DNA from: Orientallactaga sibirica
Lineage: Eukaryota > Chordata > Mammalia > Rodentia > Dipodidae
Direction of reading: 5' to 3'
DNA length: 64,000 nucleotides
Assembly (NCBI GenBank): GCA_036365145.1
Contig: JAEOAD010002712.1
Location: 3,119,001-3,183,000 of the forward strand
Made by a program: the position numbers and the translations under genes. Below are positions 31,300-41,447 of this stretch, one piece after another (within the stretch, counting starts at the first letter, position 1; the number at the start of each line of letters is the position of its first letter). The notes beneath the pieces were generated by a model. It had not been told where the DNA came from and did not search any database. It worked only from the letters and a program-made list of their open reading frames with translations.

Positions 31300-31330
<31 letters not shown>
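31247..31330 (+). mobile_element. B1 3' fragment with poly-A
   Basis: AGTTCGAGGCCACCCTGGAG, TTCCAGGTCAGCCTGGACCA and a run of about 30 A. Truncated at both the 5' end and inside. Confidence 0.8.
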
Positions 31331-31331
<1 letters not shown>

Positions 31332-31333
<2 letters not shown>

Positions 31334-31440
31334 TGGCATGGTGGCTCATGCCTGTAATCCCAGCACCCAGGAAGCTGAGGTAGGAGGATTGTCATGAGTT
31401 CTGTGTCGGCCTGGGCTAGATTGAGACCCTGCTTCAAATG
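31332..31440 (+). mobile_element. Old B1 SINE
   Basis: GTGGCATGGTGGCTCATGCC, AGGAAGCTGAGGTAGGAGG, GAGACCCTGCTTCAAATG, followed by a C run (31,446-31,457). Confidence 0.75.
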
Positions 31441-31584
31441 CACATCCCCCCCCCCCGACCAAAAAAATAAGTAAGAGAAGAGAAAGAAGACTGAAGGAAG
31501 ATTTGCTTCTTGAGGTCAGTTTCAAGGTCATATGGACTTATGTAGAATTTAAGACCCATAGGTTGGAAGATCCTGGAACACAGC

Positions 31585-31970
31585 TGTGGTAGTTTGAATT
31601 TGTGTCCCTAATAGACTCAGGTGTTATTGCAATTGAGTTTGCAGTTTCAGCCCCTAGCAGATAGATTTCTGCAACAGGGGATGTGTGTCACTGGGGGCAG
31701 ATCTGAATTCCAGCCTAAGATACACGGCATAACTTCTGCCTGGGTCCCTGCTGTTTTTACTGTTGGTGTTTTGTTGCTGGCTGCTTGCTTTTAGTGGTGT
31801 GGTTCGTGGTTTCTTCTCTGTGTATGTGGATCTGCATGGAGGCCAGCTTCTTCTGCCATTATGGAACGTCCCCTGGATCTGTAAGCCTGAAATAAATCCC
31901 ATTCCCCCCATAAACTGTGTCTGGTTTGGAGGTTCATCCCAGCAGTGTGGAGCTGTGGCAATAGCTAAAT
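31585..31970 (+). mobile_element. MaLR-type LTR
   Basis: TGTGGTAGTTTGAATTTGTG start, TCTGCATGGAGGCCAGCTTC, and a polyadenylation zone GTAAGCCTGAAATAAATCCC. An LTR by layout; internal coding sequence is absent. Confidence 0.6.
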
Positions 31971-32165
31971 CTTTATTCTCAGGCATTTAGGCAACATAAC
32001 ACAAGACCTGAGAACCAGAGACATTTACTCTGTCTCTCGCTTTCTACTAAGAGAGCTGTGCCAGGACCTTGGGTGATAGCTAAACAATCCAGCCTGACAG
32101 GTTAGCACATAGGATAAGGGTCTTGGGAGTTTTTCATACTTACTAAAAAAAAAAAAAAAAAAAGA

Positions 32166-32400
32166 GGGACTGGAGAGATGGCTTAGCGGTTAAGGCACTT
32201 GCCTGTGAAGCCAAAGGACCCAGGTTTGATTCCCCAATACCCACATAAGCCAGATGCACAAGGAGGCGCATGCGTCTGGAGCTTGTTTGCAGTGGCTGGA
32301 GGCCCTGGTGCCCCTATTCTCTCTGTCTGTCTCTTCCTTCCCTCCCTCTCTCTCTCTCTGCTTGCAATTAAATAAATAAAAATTAATTTTTTTTAAAAAA
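32166..32400 (+). mobile_element. Dip SINE
   Basis: Starts GGGACTGGAGAGATGGCTTA after a poly-A run. B box GGTTTGATTCC, GCCAGATGCACAAGGAGGCG, long CT tract, AAATAAATAAAAATTAA tail. Confidence 0.93.
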
Positions 32401-32497
32401 GAAAGAAAGCAATCACCTCAAAGCAATGAAGGTGGATGTTAGCAATCACAGGAGAGTTGTACTATTTTATCTATGTCTTAAAAATTAGCTGTAAGAA

Positions 32498-32647
32498 GCT
32501 GGGCGTGGTGTCCCACGCCTTTAATCCCAGCACTCGGGAGGCAGAGGTAGGAGGATCGCCATGAGTTTGAGGCCACCCTGAGACTACATAGTTAATTCCA
32601 GGTCAGCCTGGGCCGGAGTGAGACCCTACCTCAAAAAACAAAAACAA
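32498..32647 (+). mobile_element. Young B1 SINE with 18-bp TSD
   Basis: GCTGGGCGTGGTGTCCCACG to CCTACCTCAAAAAAC. TSD AAAAATTAGCTGTAAGAA at 32,480-32,497 and 32,648-32,665 is exact and the longest in the window, marking a recent insertion. Confidence 0.96.
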
Positions 32648-32665
32648 AAAAATTAGCTGTAAGAA

Positions 32666-33227
32666 AGACCAGGGAGGAGTCTGGTTGAAAACCTGCCCCA
32701 GTGGACTCCAAAGGGTTTCTACCTCAGAAATCAACATGTTACAATCATGCAAGCTCTCAAAACACATTTGCATGTGTCACTGGAGTCTCAGGGAGCAGAT
32801 GTGGTTTCTGAGGTCACCGGAACTCCCTGGCCTCTCCATTCTTTCTTCAGCCCTCTCCCTATGTCTCCTGGGTCCTATTCATTCATCTTGGTTGTCTCTG
32901 TGGCTCTCTTGTCCATTTTGTTCTGTTTCTAAGGTTTGCTTTAATAGCCTTTGAAATGAGACAATAGACCTTTTAGAGGTTAATCAGAGTTTAGGAAGTA
33001 GTTGACCCTGGTATAATTCAATCTATACCTGTTGAATTCTTTTGAAACTATCAAAATATTTACCTATCCAAATGAGCCTAGCATACCTTCCATGGAAAGC
33101 CTTTGTTCTTAGACAGGTTCTCAAAGGAGAGCAGGTTTGTGAGCTGAAGGCCCTTGTGCAGGGTATGTCATCCGTGAGTCAGCCAACACACCCGTGAAGC
33201 CCAATGTTGACAGTATCTGTGGAGTAC
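32666..33227. other. No recognised feature
   Basis: About 560 bp without a clear repeat or gene. Confidence 0.4.
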
Positions 33228-33875
33228 TGTAGTGGGGTGCTAGGGGTTCGGGAAAGTCCTTGAACCCAAACCCTAGGTCCGCGTCTACTTTTAACCAAAG
33301 AATTGAATAAAAGAAGACTGAGAAGGATAATTATTATATTTATTGAGGGAAGTACAGAGCCAAGAAAAGGCACCCATGTGGCTGGAGGTCCCATGTGGAG
33401 GGTCTGGTAGGGCCCACGTAGAGAGAAAAGAAAGTTCAAGAGCTCCTGCCATATGGGGAGCTGGAGAGGGTAAAGAGCCCATGTGAAGGGCGAGCGGGCC
33501 TCCCCTCTGCTAGCCCAGCGAGCGGGAACCTCACCAGCAGCTGGACGTTCAGAAGTCAGGCAGCTCAGAGACCTTGTTCTCCCCATCCCCCACAAACGTA
33601 TTTATAACCCAATGGTGGTCGGCTCTACCTTCTGGCTAGGTGAGCCAGAGAGACTGTTGTTTGGTTAGGGCTAGGGGCTGTCTCAGGAAGAGGCGAGCCA
33701 AATTCTGGGCTTTAAACTTGACCAACCACAATGTTAGGATTAGATTTTAATCCCAGGAGAGGCCTCCCTCCCAGGAGGGGCCCAGGTTGTTTGTGGAAAA
33801 GCAGAGATAAGAAGTCAGATCATCCTTTGATCTCTAGCAAGCTCAGACCACGTGCTTTTTCACTTTCAGGGGTCA
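33228..33875 (-). mobile_element. ERV-type LTR (reverse), probably solo
   Basis: On the minus strand it shows a CCATTGGG box and a TTATAAATA TATA-like box (plus-strand 33,599-33,620), then an AATAAA signal (33,338-33,345), then a GGGTTTGGGTTCAAGGAC U5-like region. TG and CA ends can be placed at 33,875 and 33,228, but no matching TSD was found, so the ends are approximate. No internal viral genes accompany it. Confidence 0.55.
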
Positions 33876-34191
33876 CCCTAACTGCCTAAAAGAGCTGCTG
33901 ACTCCCTCTCAGTATGATGGCCTTAATTGTGTCCCCTACCTCTCCACACTCATAGTGGAAGTCTTGACCACACTAGAGTATGACCTCATTTGGAGACATG
34001 GCCTTTACAGAGGGAAAGTCAAGATGAAGTCATGTGAGTGACCCTGACCCACAATTGGTGTCCCTGTAAGAAAAGGACATTCAGACACAGAAGAAATGGC
34101 CATCTGCCAGGCAAGGAGAGAGGCCTGGGCAGACCCTGACCTCACAGCCCTCAGAAGGAATAGCTCCTCCTGCATTTTGTTTTGAGATCGT

Positions 34192-34194
<3 letters not shown>

Positions 34195-34225
<31 letters not shown>

Positions 34226-34256
34226 TTCCTTCCTTCCTTCCTTCCTTCCTTCCTTC

Positions 34257-34323
<67 letters not shown>

Positions 34324-34324
34324 G
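34195..34324. repeat. (CT)n(TTCC)n(TTTC)n compound microsatellite
   Basis: CT units to about 34,221, TTCC to about 34,257, then TTTC to about 34,323. Located at the A-tail side of the reverse B1 in the MLT1 LTR, so probably grown from that tail. Confidence 0.97.
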
Positions 34325-34364
34325 ATTCTTTCTTTTTTCTCTCTCTCCCTCTCTCTTTTTGTTA

Positions 34365-34508
34365 GTTTGTTTTGAAGCAGGGTCTCACTCTATCTCAGGC
34401 TGACCTGGAACTTATTCTATAGCCCACACTGACCTTGAATTCACGGTGGTCCTCCTTCCGGAGCCTCCTGAGTGCTAGGGTTAAAGGCGTGCACCATCCA
34501 CCTGGCTG
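34365..34508 (-). mobile_element. B1 SINE within the MLT1 LTR
   Basis: TTTTGAAGCAGGGTCTCACT, CAGGCTGACCTGGAACTTAT, AGGCGTGCACCATCCACCTG. Reverse, moderately diverged. Confidence 0.88.
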
Positions 34509-34713
34509 ATCTGGGATTTCTGGTCTTCAGACCTGTGAGGAAAATGAATTTCTGTTGTCAGGTTTGTGGTACTTTGTTAGGACAATCTTAGAAAGCGCGT
34601 GAAGGGAGCAGCAGAGCCCAGAGATGCAGTTTCCCTCCCGTTTTTAGAACTAGAACACCTCGTTTAGAATGAAGAGGAAAGAGAGAACTGGGAACACCAA
34701 AATCCAGCTGAAG

Positions 34714-34899
34714 GGCTGGAGAGAACTAGAATGAAGAGGAAAGAGACTCCAGCTGTTCCAATTCCAGCGTTTTGCAAAGGGAAAACCACTTGACTGTACA
34801 AATTTTCCAGCTGAGAAATGGCGTGCCCATCTCTGTCTTCCTCTCTCTCTCCTTCTCTTTCTCTGTCTCTCTCTCAAAAAAATAATAAAAAAATTTTTT
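34714..34899 (+). mobile_element. Dip SINE (variant 2-like) with a patch of flanking DNA
   Basis: TSD AAAATCCAGCTGAA (34,700-34,713) and AAAATCTAGCTGAA (34,900-34,913) brackets GGGCTGGAGAGA..., then a 20-bp block identical to upstream flank (34,665-34,684 equals 34,727-34,746), then TGTTCCAATTCCAGCG and the usual CT tract. Much of the head and middle is missing. Confidence 0.75.
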
Positions 34900-34929
34900 A
34901 AAATCTAGCTGAAAAGGAAGTTTCCAAGA

Positions 34930-35379
34930 CTCCAAAGAGTTAGGCAGCAAGACTGCATGATTGCCAATGACAGAGACTTATGGACGGAGGCAAAACAAAG
35001 GGAGCCCCACACCTCAAGCAGGGAGAAGGGATTTATAAGCTGAGCTGAGCAAAGGTGGCCAACTAGAATGTCCCCTGGCTTTCTCCTAAACGACGAGCCT
35101 GCCCAGTGGCAGCAGAGAAACAGTCTGTGTGGAGATTGACTCCTTGGCTATGGCAATGACTGACTCTAGGGCTTTGGAGTGTGTGTGAAACATGGCAGAC
35201 ATAACCAAGATGGCTGCAGTCAGGCCACGCTGGATGCTTCCAGACCTGATGGACACATGATGACCACATTAAAAATCTCTCTTTCTTCCACAGCTACACA
35301 CTGACCCCCCCCTATTTTTCCTCTGTATAGCACTTGCTGTCTTCTCATGCTCTATGTTCTTATGTGTCTCCACTGGCAA
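34930..35379. other. No recognised feature
   Basis: About 450 bp without a clear repeat or gene. Confidence 0.4.
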
Positions 35380-35480
35380 TAATGCTCCATTAGGTCAAGG
35401 ACTTGGTTGTGCACCACTCTCTCCCCGCACTTAGAGCTCCGCCTGGCACATGGCAGGGCTTCTGGGGGGTTGATGCTAAG
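35380..35480 (+). mobile_element. Possible L2 or MIR3 end
   Basis: CCATTAGGTCAAGGACTTGG with CGCCTGGCACATGGCAGGGC and TGATGCTAAGTGCTCATTTG resemble the TGCCTGGCACATAG-type end of L2/MIR3. Diverged. Confidence 0.45.
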
Positions 35481-35812
35481 TGCTCATTTGTGTTCTGTTG
35501 TCTTCATCAGGCCATGGCTACTGATCCCTTCAGACCTGCTTCAGCTCCCTTCTCGGGAAGGAAACTTCCTCTGCCTTAGTTTGGGACTCCTCCTCCATTC
35601 TCTTACAAGGGCATTCCATGTTTGCACTGATCACATTGCATTTCCATGGCTTTCCCGTTGTGGTCACCTTGAAAGTAGGGACCATCAAGACAGACAGACA
35701 GACAGACATGCACACATGCACGCACGCACACACGCCAACGAGGCAGCTCTGTGCTGACCTGTGTGGAGTACTCTGTACTTGATTGCTGCTTGAGCCAGTG
35801 TATTAGTCTAGT

Positions 35813-36045
35813 TTCCTCCCTCCCTCCCTTCCTCCCGCCCTCCCTTCCTCCCTTCCTTTTTTCTTTTTAAATTTATCTGTAAGGAGGAAGAGGGGGAATG
35901 TGAGGAATGGGACCACCAGGGCCTCTTGCTGCTGCAAACCAACTCTAGACGCATGCGCCACTTTGTGTGTCTGGACTTCCGTGGGTCCTGGGCAATCGAA
36001 CTCAGGCTGCCAGGCTTTGCAGACCAGTGCTGAACATCACTTTAA
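35813..36045 (-). mobile_element. Dip SINE with (CTCC)n-rich tail side
   Basis: Pyrimidine run CCTCCCTTCCTCC at the left, then GACCACCAGGGCCTCTTGCT, ACTCTAGACGCATGCGCC, GCCAGGCTTTGCAGACC. The end of the head is missing. Confidence 0.75.
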
Positions 36046-36049
36046 CCCT

Positions 36050-36142
36050 TCTCTCTTTCCTTTGTGGTGTGATTTAACTCAGGGCCTCATGCATGCTACA
36101 CAAGTGGTCTACCATACCACTAAGCTAAATCTCTGGCTGCTT
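36050..36142 (-). mobile_element. ID-type SINE
   Basis: TTTAACTCAGGGCCTCATGC, CTACACAAGTGGTCTACCAT, CCACTAAGCTAAATCTCTGG. A reversed tRNA-Ala-like head. Confidence 0.7.
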
Positions 36143-36176
36143 TTTTTCTTCACTATGATAAATACTTGAGGCTGGA

Positions 36177-36326
36177 TTTTTTTCCCATTTTTTCGAGGTA
36201 GGGTCTCACTCTAGCCCAGGCTGACTTGGAATTCACTATGTAGTTTCAGGGTGGCCTAGAACTCATGGCGATCCTACCTCTGCCTCCCAAGTGCTTGGAT
36301 TAAAGGTGTGCACCACCACACGCGGC
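36177..36326 (-). mobile_element. B1 SINE within the LTR
   Basis: TTTTTTCGAGGTAGGGTCTC to CACCACCACACGCGGCT. The word GAGGCTGG of the host LTR is present on both sides and is the TSD. Confidence 0.92.
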
Positions 36327-36689
36327 TGAGGCTGGGTAACTTTATAAAGCAAAATACATGTAGTTATCTCACAATTCTGAGGTTCGAGAGCATGGTGCCA
36401 GCAGCAGCTCAGCTCTGAGGAGGGCCTCAGCCAGATGGCATCACACCAGTGGGCGAAGGTGGGAAAATGGAAATCACATGATGGGGCAGAACACCAGAAA
36501 GTGATTCAGGTCAGCTTCAGACTTTCCTAAGAAGTCATTGTCAAGAACAGTAACTCAGGCCCACAAGAGTGTTAGTCCCTTCAGAGAGGCTGTGTCCATT
36601 GATATACGTGCCTCCCGTCGGGCTCTACCTCTTCAAGGTCCACTGCTTCTCACTTTGTCACACGAAGCTTCCAACACATGAATCCAACT

Positions 36690-37350
36690 AGTAACGAGGG
36701 AAGAAGAGAAGGCTGTGAACTGAGGCTGGATGCCACATGGCTCACCGAGGGGATACTGGTCTCATTATCCAGGCTGAGTCCAAGAGAGGCCCGCTGTTAC
36801 ATGTCATTAGGTATGAAACCACAAGTATGAGATGGAATGTGGGGCCAACTGTGATGATGTGAAAAACCAATGAATCAGAGCTGCAATGTTCAAAGTTACT
36901 TTACATATCACTGCAAGGTTCCCTACAACATAGCACACGCCCTTCTGACAGGATGGGTTAAGTTGCCAAAAATGACAATCAGGGATTTAGTAAGAAGTTT
37001 TGGTCACTTAAATAAATTTTATATAGCCTTTTTTATCATAGATTAGTGTTAAGTTTAACATCATGTATTTCCCTCCCATTTTTCCACTTTTGGTTTAGTA
37101 GTTATTTATAATTAGAACAGAACATCTGATTACAGACACATTTATGATACTTCCAGGCTGTAAATCTCTAGAATTCTGTGAATTTCCTAACTCTTAGTTA
37201 GACTTACCTGTTTTAAATATGTAAATATATTTTTATTGTCTTCTAAAATACAGGCACTCCCAGTTAGAAAAAAGTAAATTTGAATTATTGATAAAATGTT
37301 GTGTCTGATTTTATATAACAAGTTTATTAAATATACTTTTGTGGGGAAAA
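36690..37350. other. No recognised feature
   Basis: About 660 bp, AT-rich after 37,000, with no clear repeat or gene. Confidence 0.4.
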
Positions 37351-37356
37351 AAATGA

Positions 37357-37402
37357 AAGTCTCTACCTTGAAAAACAAACAAAAAGAAAGAAAGAAAGAA
37401 AG
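37357..37402 (+). mobile_element. B1 3'-end fragment
   Basis: AGTCTCTACCTTGAAAAACA followed by (GAAA)n. Only the last bases of a B1 and its tail. Confidence 0.55.
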
Positions 37403-37524
37403 TCCCTTGGATATGCAAAGCAGGAATTTCACCTGATTCATATGTTCACATAAGTGAATATGGAATGAGTTCACCTGAGGCGGGAATGACACAGGAGGTT
37501 GTCAATTAAGAAATATTGGTTAGG

Positions 37525-37730
37525 GGGCAGGAGAGATGGCTTAGCAGTTAAGGCGTTTGCCTGCAAAACTAGAGGATCCTGGTTCGATTTTCCAGGACAC
37601 ACATAAGCCAGATGCACAAGGGGGTGCATGCATCTGGAGTTCGTTTGCAGTGGCTGGAGGCCCTGGTGTGCCCATTCTCTCCCTCTCTCTGTCTCTTTCT
37701 CTCTCTCAAATAAATAAATAATGTATATAT
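37525..37730 (+). mobile_element. Dip SINE with 15-bp TSD
   Basis: GGGCAGGAGAGATGGCTTAG, B box GGTTCGATTTTCC, GCACAAGGGGGTGCATGC, CT tract, CAAATAAATAAATAATG. TSD GAAATATTGGTTAGG (37,510-37,524) and GAAATATTGGCTAGG (37,731-37,745) has one mismatch. Confidence 0.95.
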
Positions 37731-37977
37731 GAAATATTGGCTAGGAAAGGGATTCCCGAGAGAACTTTTGTCAGCTGACCCCAAAGTGGAAGGTGGCTGG
37801 GCTGTGGGAACAGGTTGATGAGAACTAAACCCCAGGGGTAAAGAAAGGGTCCACGTGAATGGAAGGACAATGAGGCCAGCAGGGAGCGTGGGGACGGGGC
37901 TCCAGTACAAGAGGGACCCCAAAGCTTCTCTGCTCAGCGAAGCAAGCTGCTGTTTGTATTTAAAAAAGAAGAAAGTA

Positions 37978-38140
37978 GCTGGGCGTGGTGGCGCACGCCT
38001 TTAATCCCAGCACTTGGGAGGCAGAGGTAGGAGGATCGCCGAGAGTTCGAGGCCACCCTGAGACTACATAGTGAATTCCAGGTCAGCCTGGACCAGAGTG
38101 AGACCCTACCTCGAAAAACCATAAAAAAAAAAAAAAAAAA
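37978..38140 (+). mobile_element. Young B1 SINE with 16-bp TSD
   Basis: GCTGGGCGTGGTGGCGCACG to CCTACCTCGAAAAACC and a long A tail. TSD AAAAAAGAAGAAAGTA at 37,962-37,977 and 38,141-38,156. Near-consensus. Confidence 0.96.
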
Positions 38141-38156
38141 AAAAAAGAAGAAAGTA

Positions 38157-39745
38157 AGGAAAGATTATTCTGAGGAAAGAATCATGAGTATCTGGCTCTT
38201 GTGTATTGTGGGGTTTCATGATCCTGGAGGTCATGGCCACCCTTCTGCCTGTTCACTCTCTCATTCGCCGTGCTAAATCACGAGGATGCAAAAGTAGACA
38301 GACGTTAACAGCTAATCCAACCAAGAACCTTGACCTTCTTTCTAGATCTGTGCAATCCATAATCCCGTCCAATGTGTTCTCGTGCAGCCTTCCTGGATGG
38401 GGAGAGCTGGGCAGGGCAGCTACCACCGCAGCAGGCCAGCCAGCCCGAACAGGGGCTGGGAGGAGGGCAAAACGCCAGTCTGCTGGGACACTCTGGGACC
38501 AAAGCATCACAGGCTGATGCTGGGAATGATGACAGGGACCATTACAGCAGAAATATGGCCCCAATTAGGCTACAGCCATGGCTATAATAATCACTTAGCT
38601 GCAATTATCACTGAGCTAAACAAGGGAAGACTTAGTTAGCAGAGCATTGCAGCATGCCCATGGAGGCATGGGGACGGACCGTTGTTGATTTCCTTTACCA
38701 ACAGTGGAAATGTTGCCAAGGTGCCTGAGATAACTAGGTCTTTCCCAGATATGCCTTTCCTAACAGCTATGGAGACTTGCCCACCAAAAGCGAGAGAATG
38801 AGTTGGGCCATGATTCCTGGTTTTACAAAATGAACATTCTCTGGACTTTAAAAAGCTATGTTTCATCCGGCCTGGTGCTCCCCCTGACCTGGTGCTGAGT
38901 GAGGCTCCCTCCAGGGCAGCTTTCTGGTGACCTCTGCTCCTATCCTGCAGGGAGCACAGATCAGGGGAGAATCTTTAAGTCCTCACTGAGTGAGCAAAGC
39001 TCTGCTCCCTGAGTCTCCTGTCCCCTCGGCAGAGTGGACATTTATCTACTCAGCTGTACCACCTCCTCCCAGGGTGCAGCACTCAACCCAGTTTTGAGTC
39101 TTTCTGGGTTGGGTTTTGGAGCCTGCTCCTTCAGGGCTTCCATGAATAGCTGTGACCTCAGGATATGCAGCCAGCCTTGGTTCAGCTGGAAATGGGCAGC
39201 TGGACCTGTGGCTGACCAGCAGTTTTCAGGTTGGCTTCAGTGGCTGGTTCCAAACACCAGACGCTGAAAAAGCCCTGACTGATCTGCAGGTGCACAAAGA
39301 GGTTTCTCTCCTTGACTCTGCCCTTCTGGTAAAGTCCCTGCCACTCTCCAGCCACCCAGCCTCTCTCTCCAAGGCTCACTTACTCTTGGGCCCATCTAAC
39401 ATCTAAGCGTAGCCATGTGGCTTCCTGGACTTCCTCAGTTTCACACTGCCTCACCTTGTCTTTGCCATTCCCAGATTTAGGTCCTGGTGTCCTCCACTCT
39501 GACACTTGCTAGGGCCCATAGGCTCGTCCTGTGGGTCCCACTCTGCATGGAAAGCTGTGCCCGCTGCTAGCGTGCTCCTGTGCTTCCGCCTCTCAAGGAC
39601 TTTCAGTAGCTCTGCAACTTGTCTTCTACTAAGGATGCATCTTGGGTTTGCAGCTCTGTTCCTACCACTTGACATTCCACATGTAATTATCCACCCGGAT
39701 CAACAATAGGTGAGCTTTCAAACCTCCGTCAGCACTTCTCAGCCT
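38157..39745. other. Long stretch without recognised repeats
   Basis: About 1.6 kb with no SINE, LTR or L1 that I can name. It contains an A/T-rich patch with several TAAT/ATTA words at 38,560-38,630 and overlapping short open frames (up to 103 codons) without domains. Confidence 0.45.
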
Positions 39746-39850
39746 GTCTTTATGTTGATCTGGAATGTCTTCCCTCCTTACCCTTCCATTTCCTTCCCCT
39801 TCAAAAGTCTTCTAAATTTGCTTCAAGCCTTGTTCCTCAGGAACTTATAT
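39746..39850 (+). mobile_element. Possible L2 relic
   Basis: GATCTGGAATGTCTTCCCTC, then TTTCCTTCCCCTTCAAAAGT and GCTTCAAGCCTTGTTCCTCA resemble the L2 3' region. Diverged. Confidence 0.5.
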
Positions 39851-39954
39851 AAACAATTTTGATCAAGGCTTTGGCAAATAAAAGCTAATAATATAGAACA
39901 TGGTAACATCTCATGGCCAAATAGGATTGATCCCAGGAATGTAATGTTGTTTTG

Positions 39955-40031
39955 CTTATTTTTTTTTTTTGTGTGTGTGGTGGTGGGGATCAAACCCAGG
40001 CCCTCTACCACCAAGCGGCACCCCCAATCCT
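39955..40031 (-). mobile_element. ID-type SINE
   Basis: Poly-T, GTGGTGGTGGGGATCAAACC, CAGGCCCTCTACCACCAAGC, GGCACCCCCAATCC. A reversed tRNA-like head. Confidence 0.7.
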
Positions 40032-40280
40032 AAAGTTGGTTTATCATTTGAAAATCAAGGTCATCTGTTGTGTTAGTTTATTCCTGTATAAAAATTATCA
40101 CATTTTACAGTTGAAACACACACAAATTTATTATCTGACCGAATCTTCAGATGGGAAGTCTAAGCATTATCTGACTAGATTCTCCGTCAGAATCTCACTG
40201 GGCAGAATTCAAGGAGTTAGGCCCTAGGTTGTTGTCCTCATGTGGGATTTGAGTCTCTTCCAGGTTAGAGTTCCTGTGAT

Positions 40281-40587
40281 TGGTTTTTTGTTGTTGTTGT
40301 TTGTTTGGTTGGTTTTTTGGTTTTTCAAGGTAGGGTCTCACTCTGGTTCAGGCTGACCTGGAATTCACTATGTAGTCTCAGGGTGGCCTCGTGGCTATCC
40401 TCCTACCTCTGCCTCCTGAGTGCTGGGAATAAAGGCGTGCGCCACCACGCCCATCTTTTTTATTTTTTTTTATTTTTTTGAGGTAGGGTCTCACTCTATC
40501 CCAGGCTGACCTGGAATTCACAATGTAGTCTCAGGGTGGCCTTGAACTCACAGCGATCCTCCTCCCTCTGCTTCCTGAGTGCTGCGG
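40281..40587 (-). mobile_element. Two B1 copies between one TSD
   Basis: Reverse B1 at 40,281-40,456 (GGTTTTTCAAGGTAGGGTC to GCCACCACGCCCATC), directly joined to a second at 40,457-40,587 (TTTTTGAGGTAGGGTCTCAC to CCTGAGTGCTGCGG, end truncated). One TSD, AGTTCCTGTGAT (40,269-40,280) and AGTTTCTGTGAT (40,588-40,599), encloses both. Confidence 0.9.
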
Positions 40588-40599
40588 AGTTTCTGTGAT

Positions 40600-41040
40600 C
40601 TTTTATTCACTCTGGCCTACCCCTGCCCTGCAGGCAGAAACTGTGTGCCATGCACTCTCGGTTTTGTGGACTTATGCCGAGAAGTCTTTGGCATCTTTTC
40701 TGCTTGAAGGCATTTCTGACTGTGAGTAAGGAGAGAGCCATCTCCAGGTACTTACCTCTATTGATTTGCACAGCACTTCGCATTCTTCCGCTGGGCAGCA
40801 GTCTCCCCACCCCGGCCACTATTCAGCAGCTACGTGGTGTGGCTTTCAATTAGAGACACCCCTCCCCATAAAGTATATGGTTACAAGGCCCATCACAGCT
40901 CCGGAGCTGGTGGTAGCGATAACAATCATTATTATTTATATTTGCTGTTAATGGAAGAAAGCACTTTTCTTTTTTTAGACCTCGTAGTTGACCATGGGGC
41001 TACCATTTCTGAATAAAACTTTAATTTTAAGAAATGGGAG
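40600..41040. other. No recognised feature
   Basis: About 440 bp; an AT-rich patch near 40,918-40,955 (AACAATCATTATTATTTATA) is the only notable feature. Confidence 0.4.
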
Positions 41041-41075
41041 AGAAAAAAAAAAAAAAAAAAGAAAAGAAATGGTAT

Positions 41076-41442
41076 CCAAGGATGTGGGAGATGGTTTAGT
41101 GGATAAAGTGCTTGCCATGGAAGTGTGAGTTCCTAACGTTGGATCCCCAGAATCCTAAAACGGCAGACAGTGGTGGGATCGAAAATACAAACACAGCCAC
41201 AGTGAGGAGGAAGTAGACAAGGAGACTCTGACAGACGCTTCTAGGCCAACTACCCTGGAAAATAGAGAGGTGAACAAGAAACCTCAACTGAGGTAGAAGG
41301 CAAGAAGTAACACTTCAAAGTTGTCCTCTGACCTCCATGTCTGCACCATAGCATTCATACCCCTGTACTCACACATATGACCGTGCATGTGCACACACAC
41401 ACACACACACTATACATGTACACACATACCAAACAAATAACT
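41076..41442 (+). mobile_element. B4-type SINE
   Basis: ATGTGGGAGATGGTTTAGTG head, GTTGGATCCCCAGAATCC, TGTCCTCTGACCTCCATGTC and a (CA)n end at 41,392-41,410. Confidence 0.75.
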
Positions 41443-41447
41443 TGTAT

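Larger units (their letters stand above)
33905..34592 (+). mobile_element. MLT1-type LTR, interrupted
   Basis: TAATTGTGTCCCCTACCTCT, GAAGTCTTGACCACACTAGA, GACCTCATTTGGAGACATGG, GGTGTCCCTGTAAGAAAAGG, GGCCATCTGCCAGGCAAGG, CTCACAGCCCTCAGAAGG, then after an insertion GAATTTCTGTTGTCAGGTTT and GTGGTACTTTGTTAGGAC. This order matches mammal-wide MLT1 closely. A pyrimidine microsatellite and a reverse B1 (34,195-34,508) split it. Confidence 0.85.
35798..36683 (-). mobile_element. MaLR-type LTR (MST/MLT-like), interrupted
   Basis: Reverse LTR in three pieces: GTATTAGTCTAGTTTC at 35,799, TATGATAAATACTTGAGGCT at about 36,153, and GAGGCTGGGTAACTTTATAA to CTTCCAACACATGAATCC at 36,327-36,683. The gaps hold a pyrimidine tract, a Dip, an ID-type SINE and a B1. 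Confidence 0.75.

Noticed and set aside
33179..33595. 138-codon minus-strand open frame
   Set aside because: Lies in the reverse ERV-type LTR, across its poly-A signal; not a viral or host protein.
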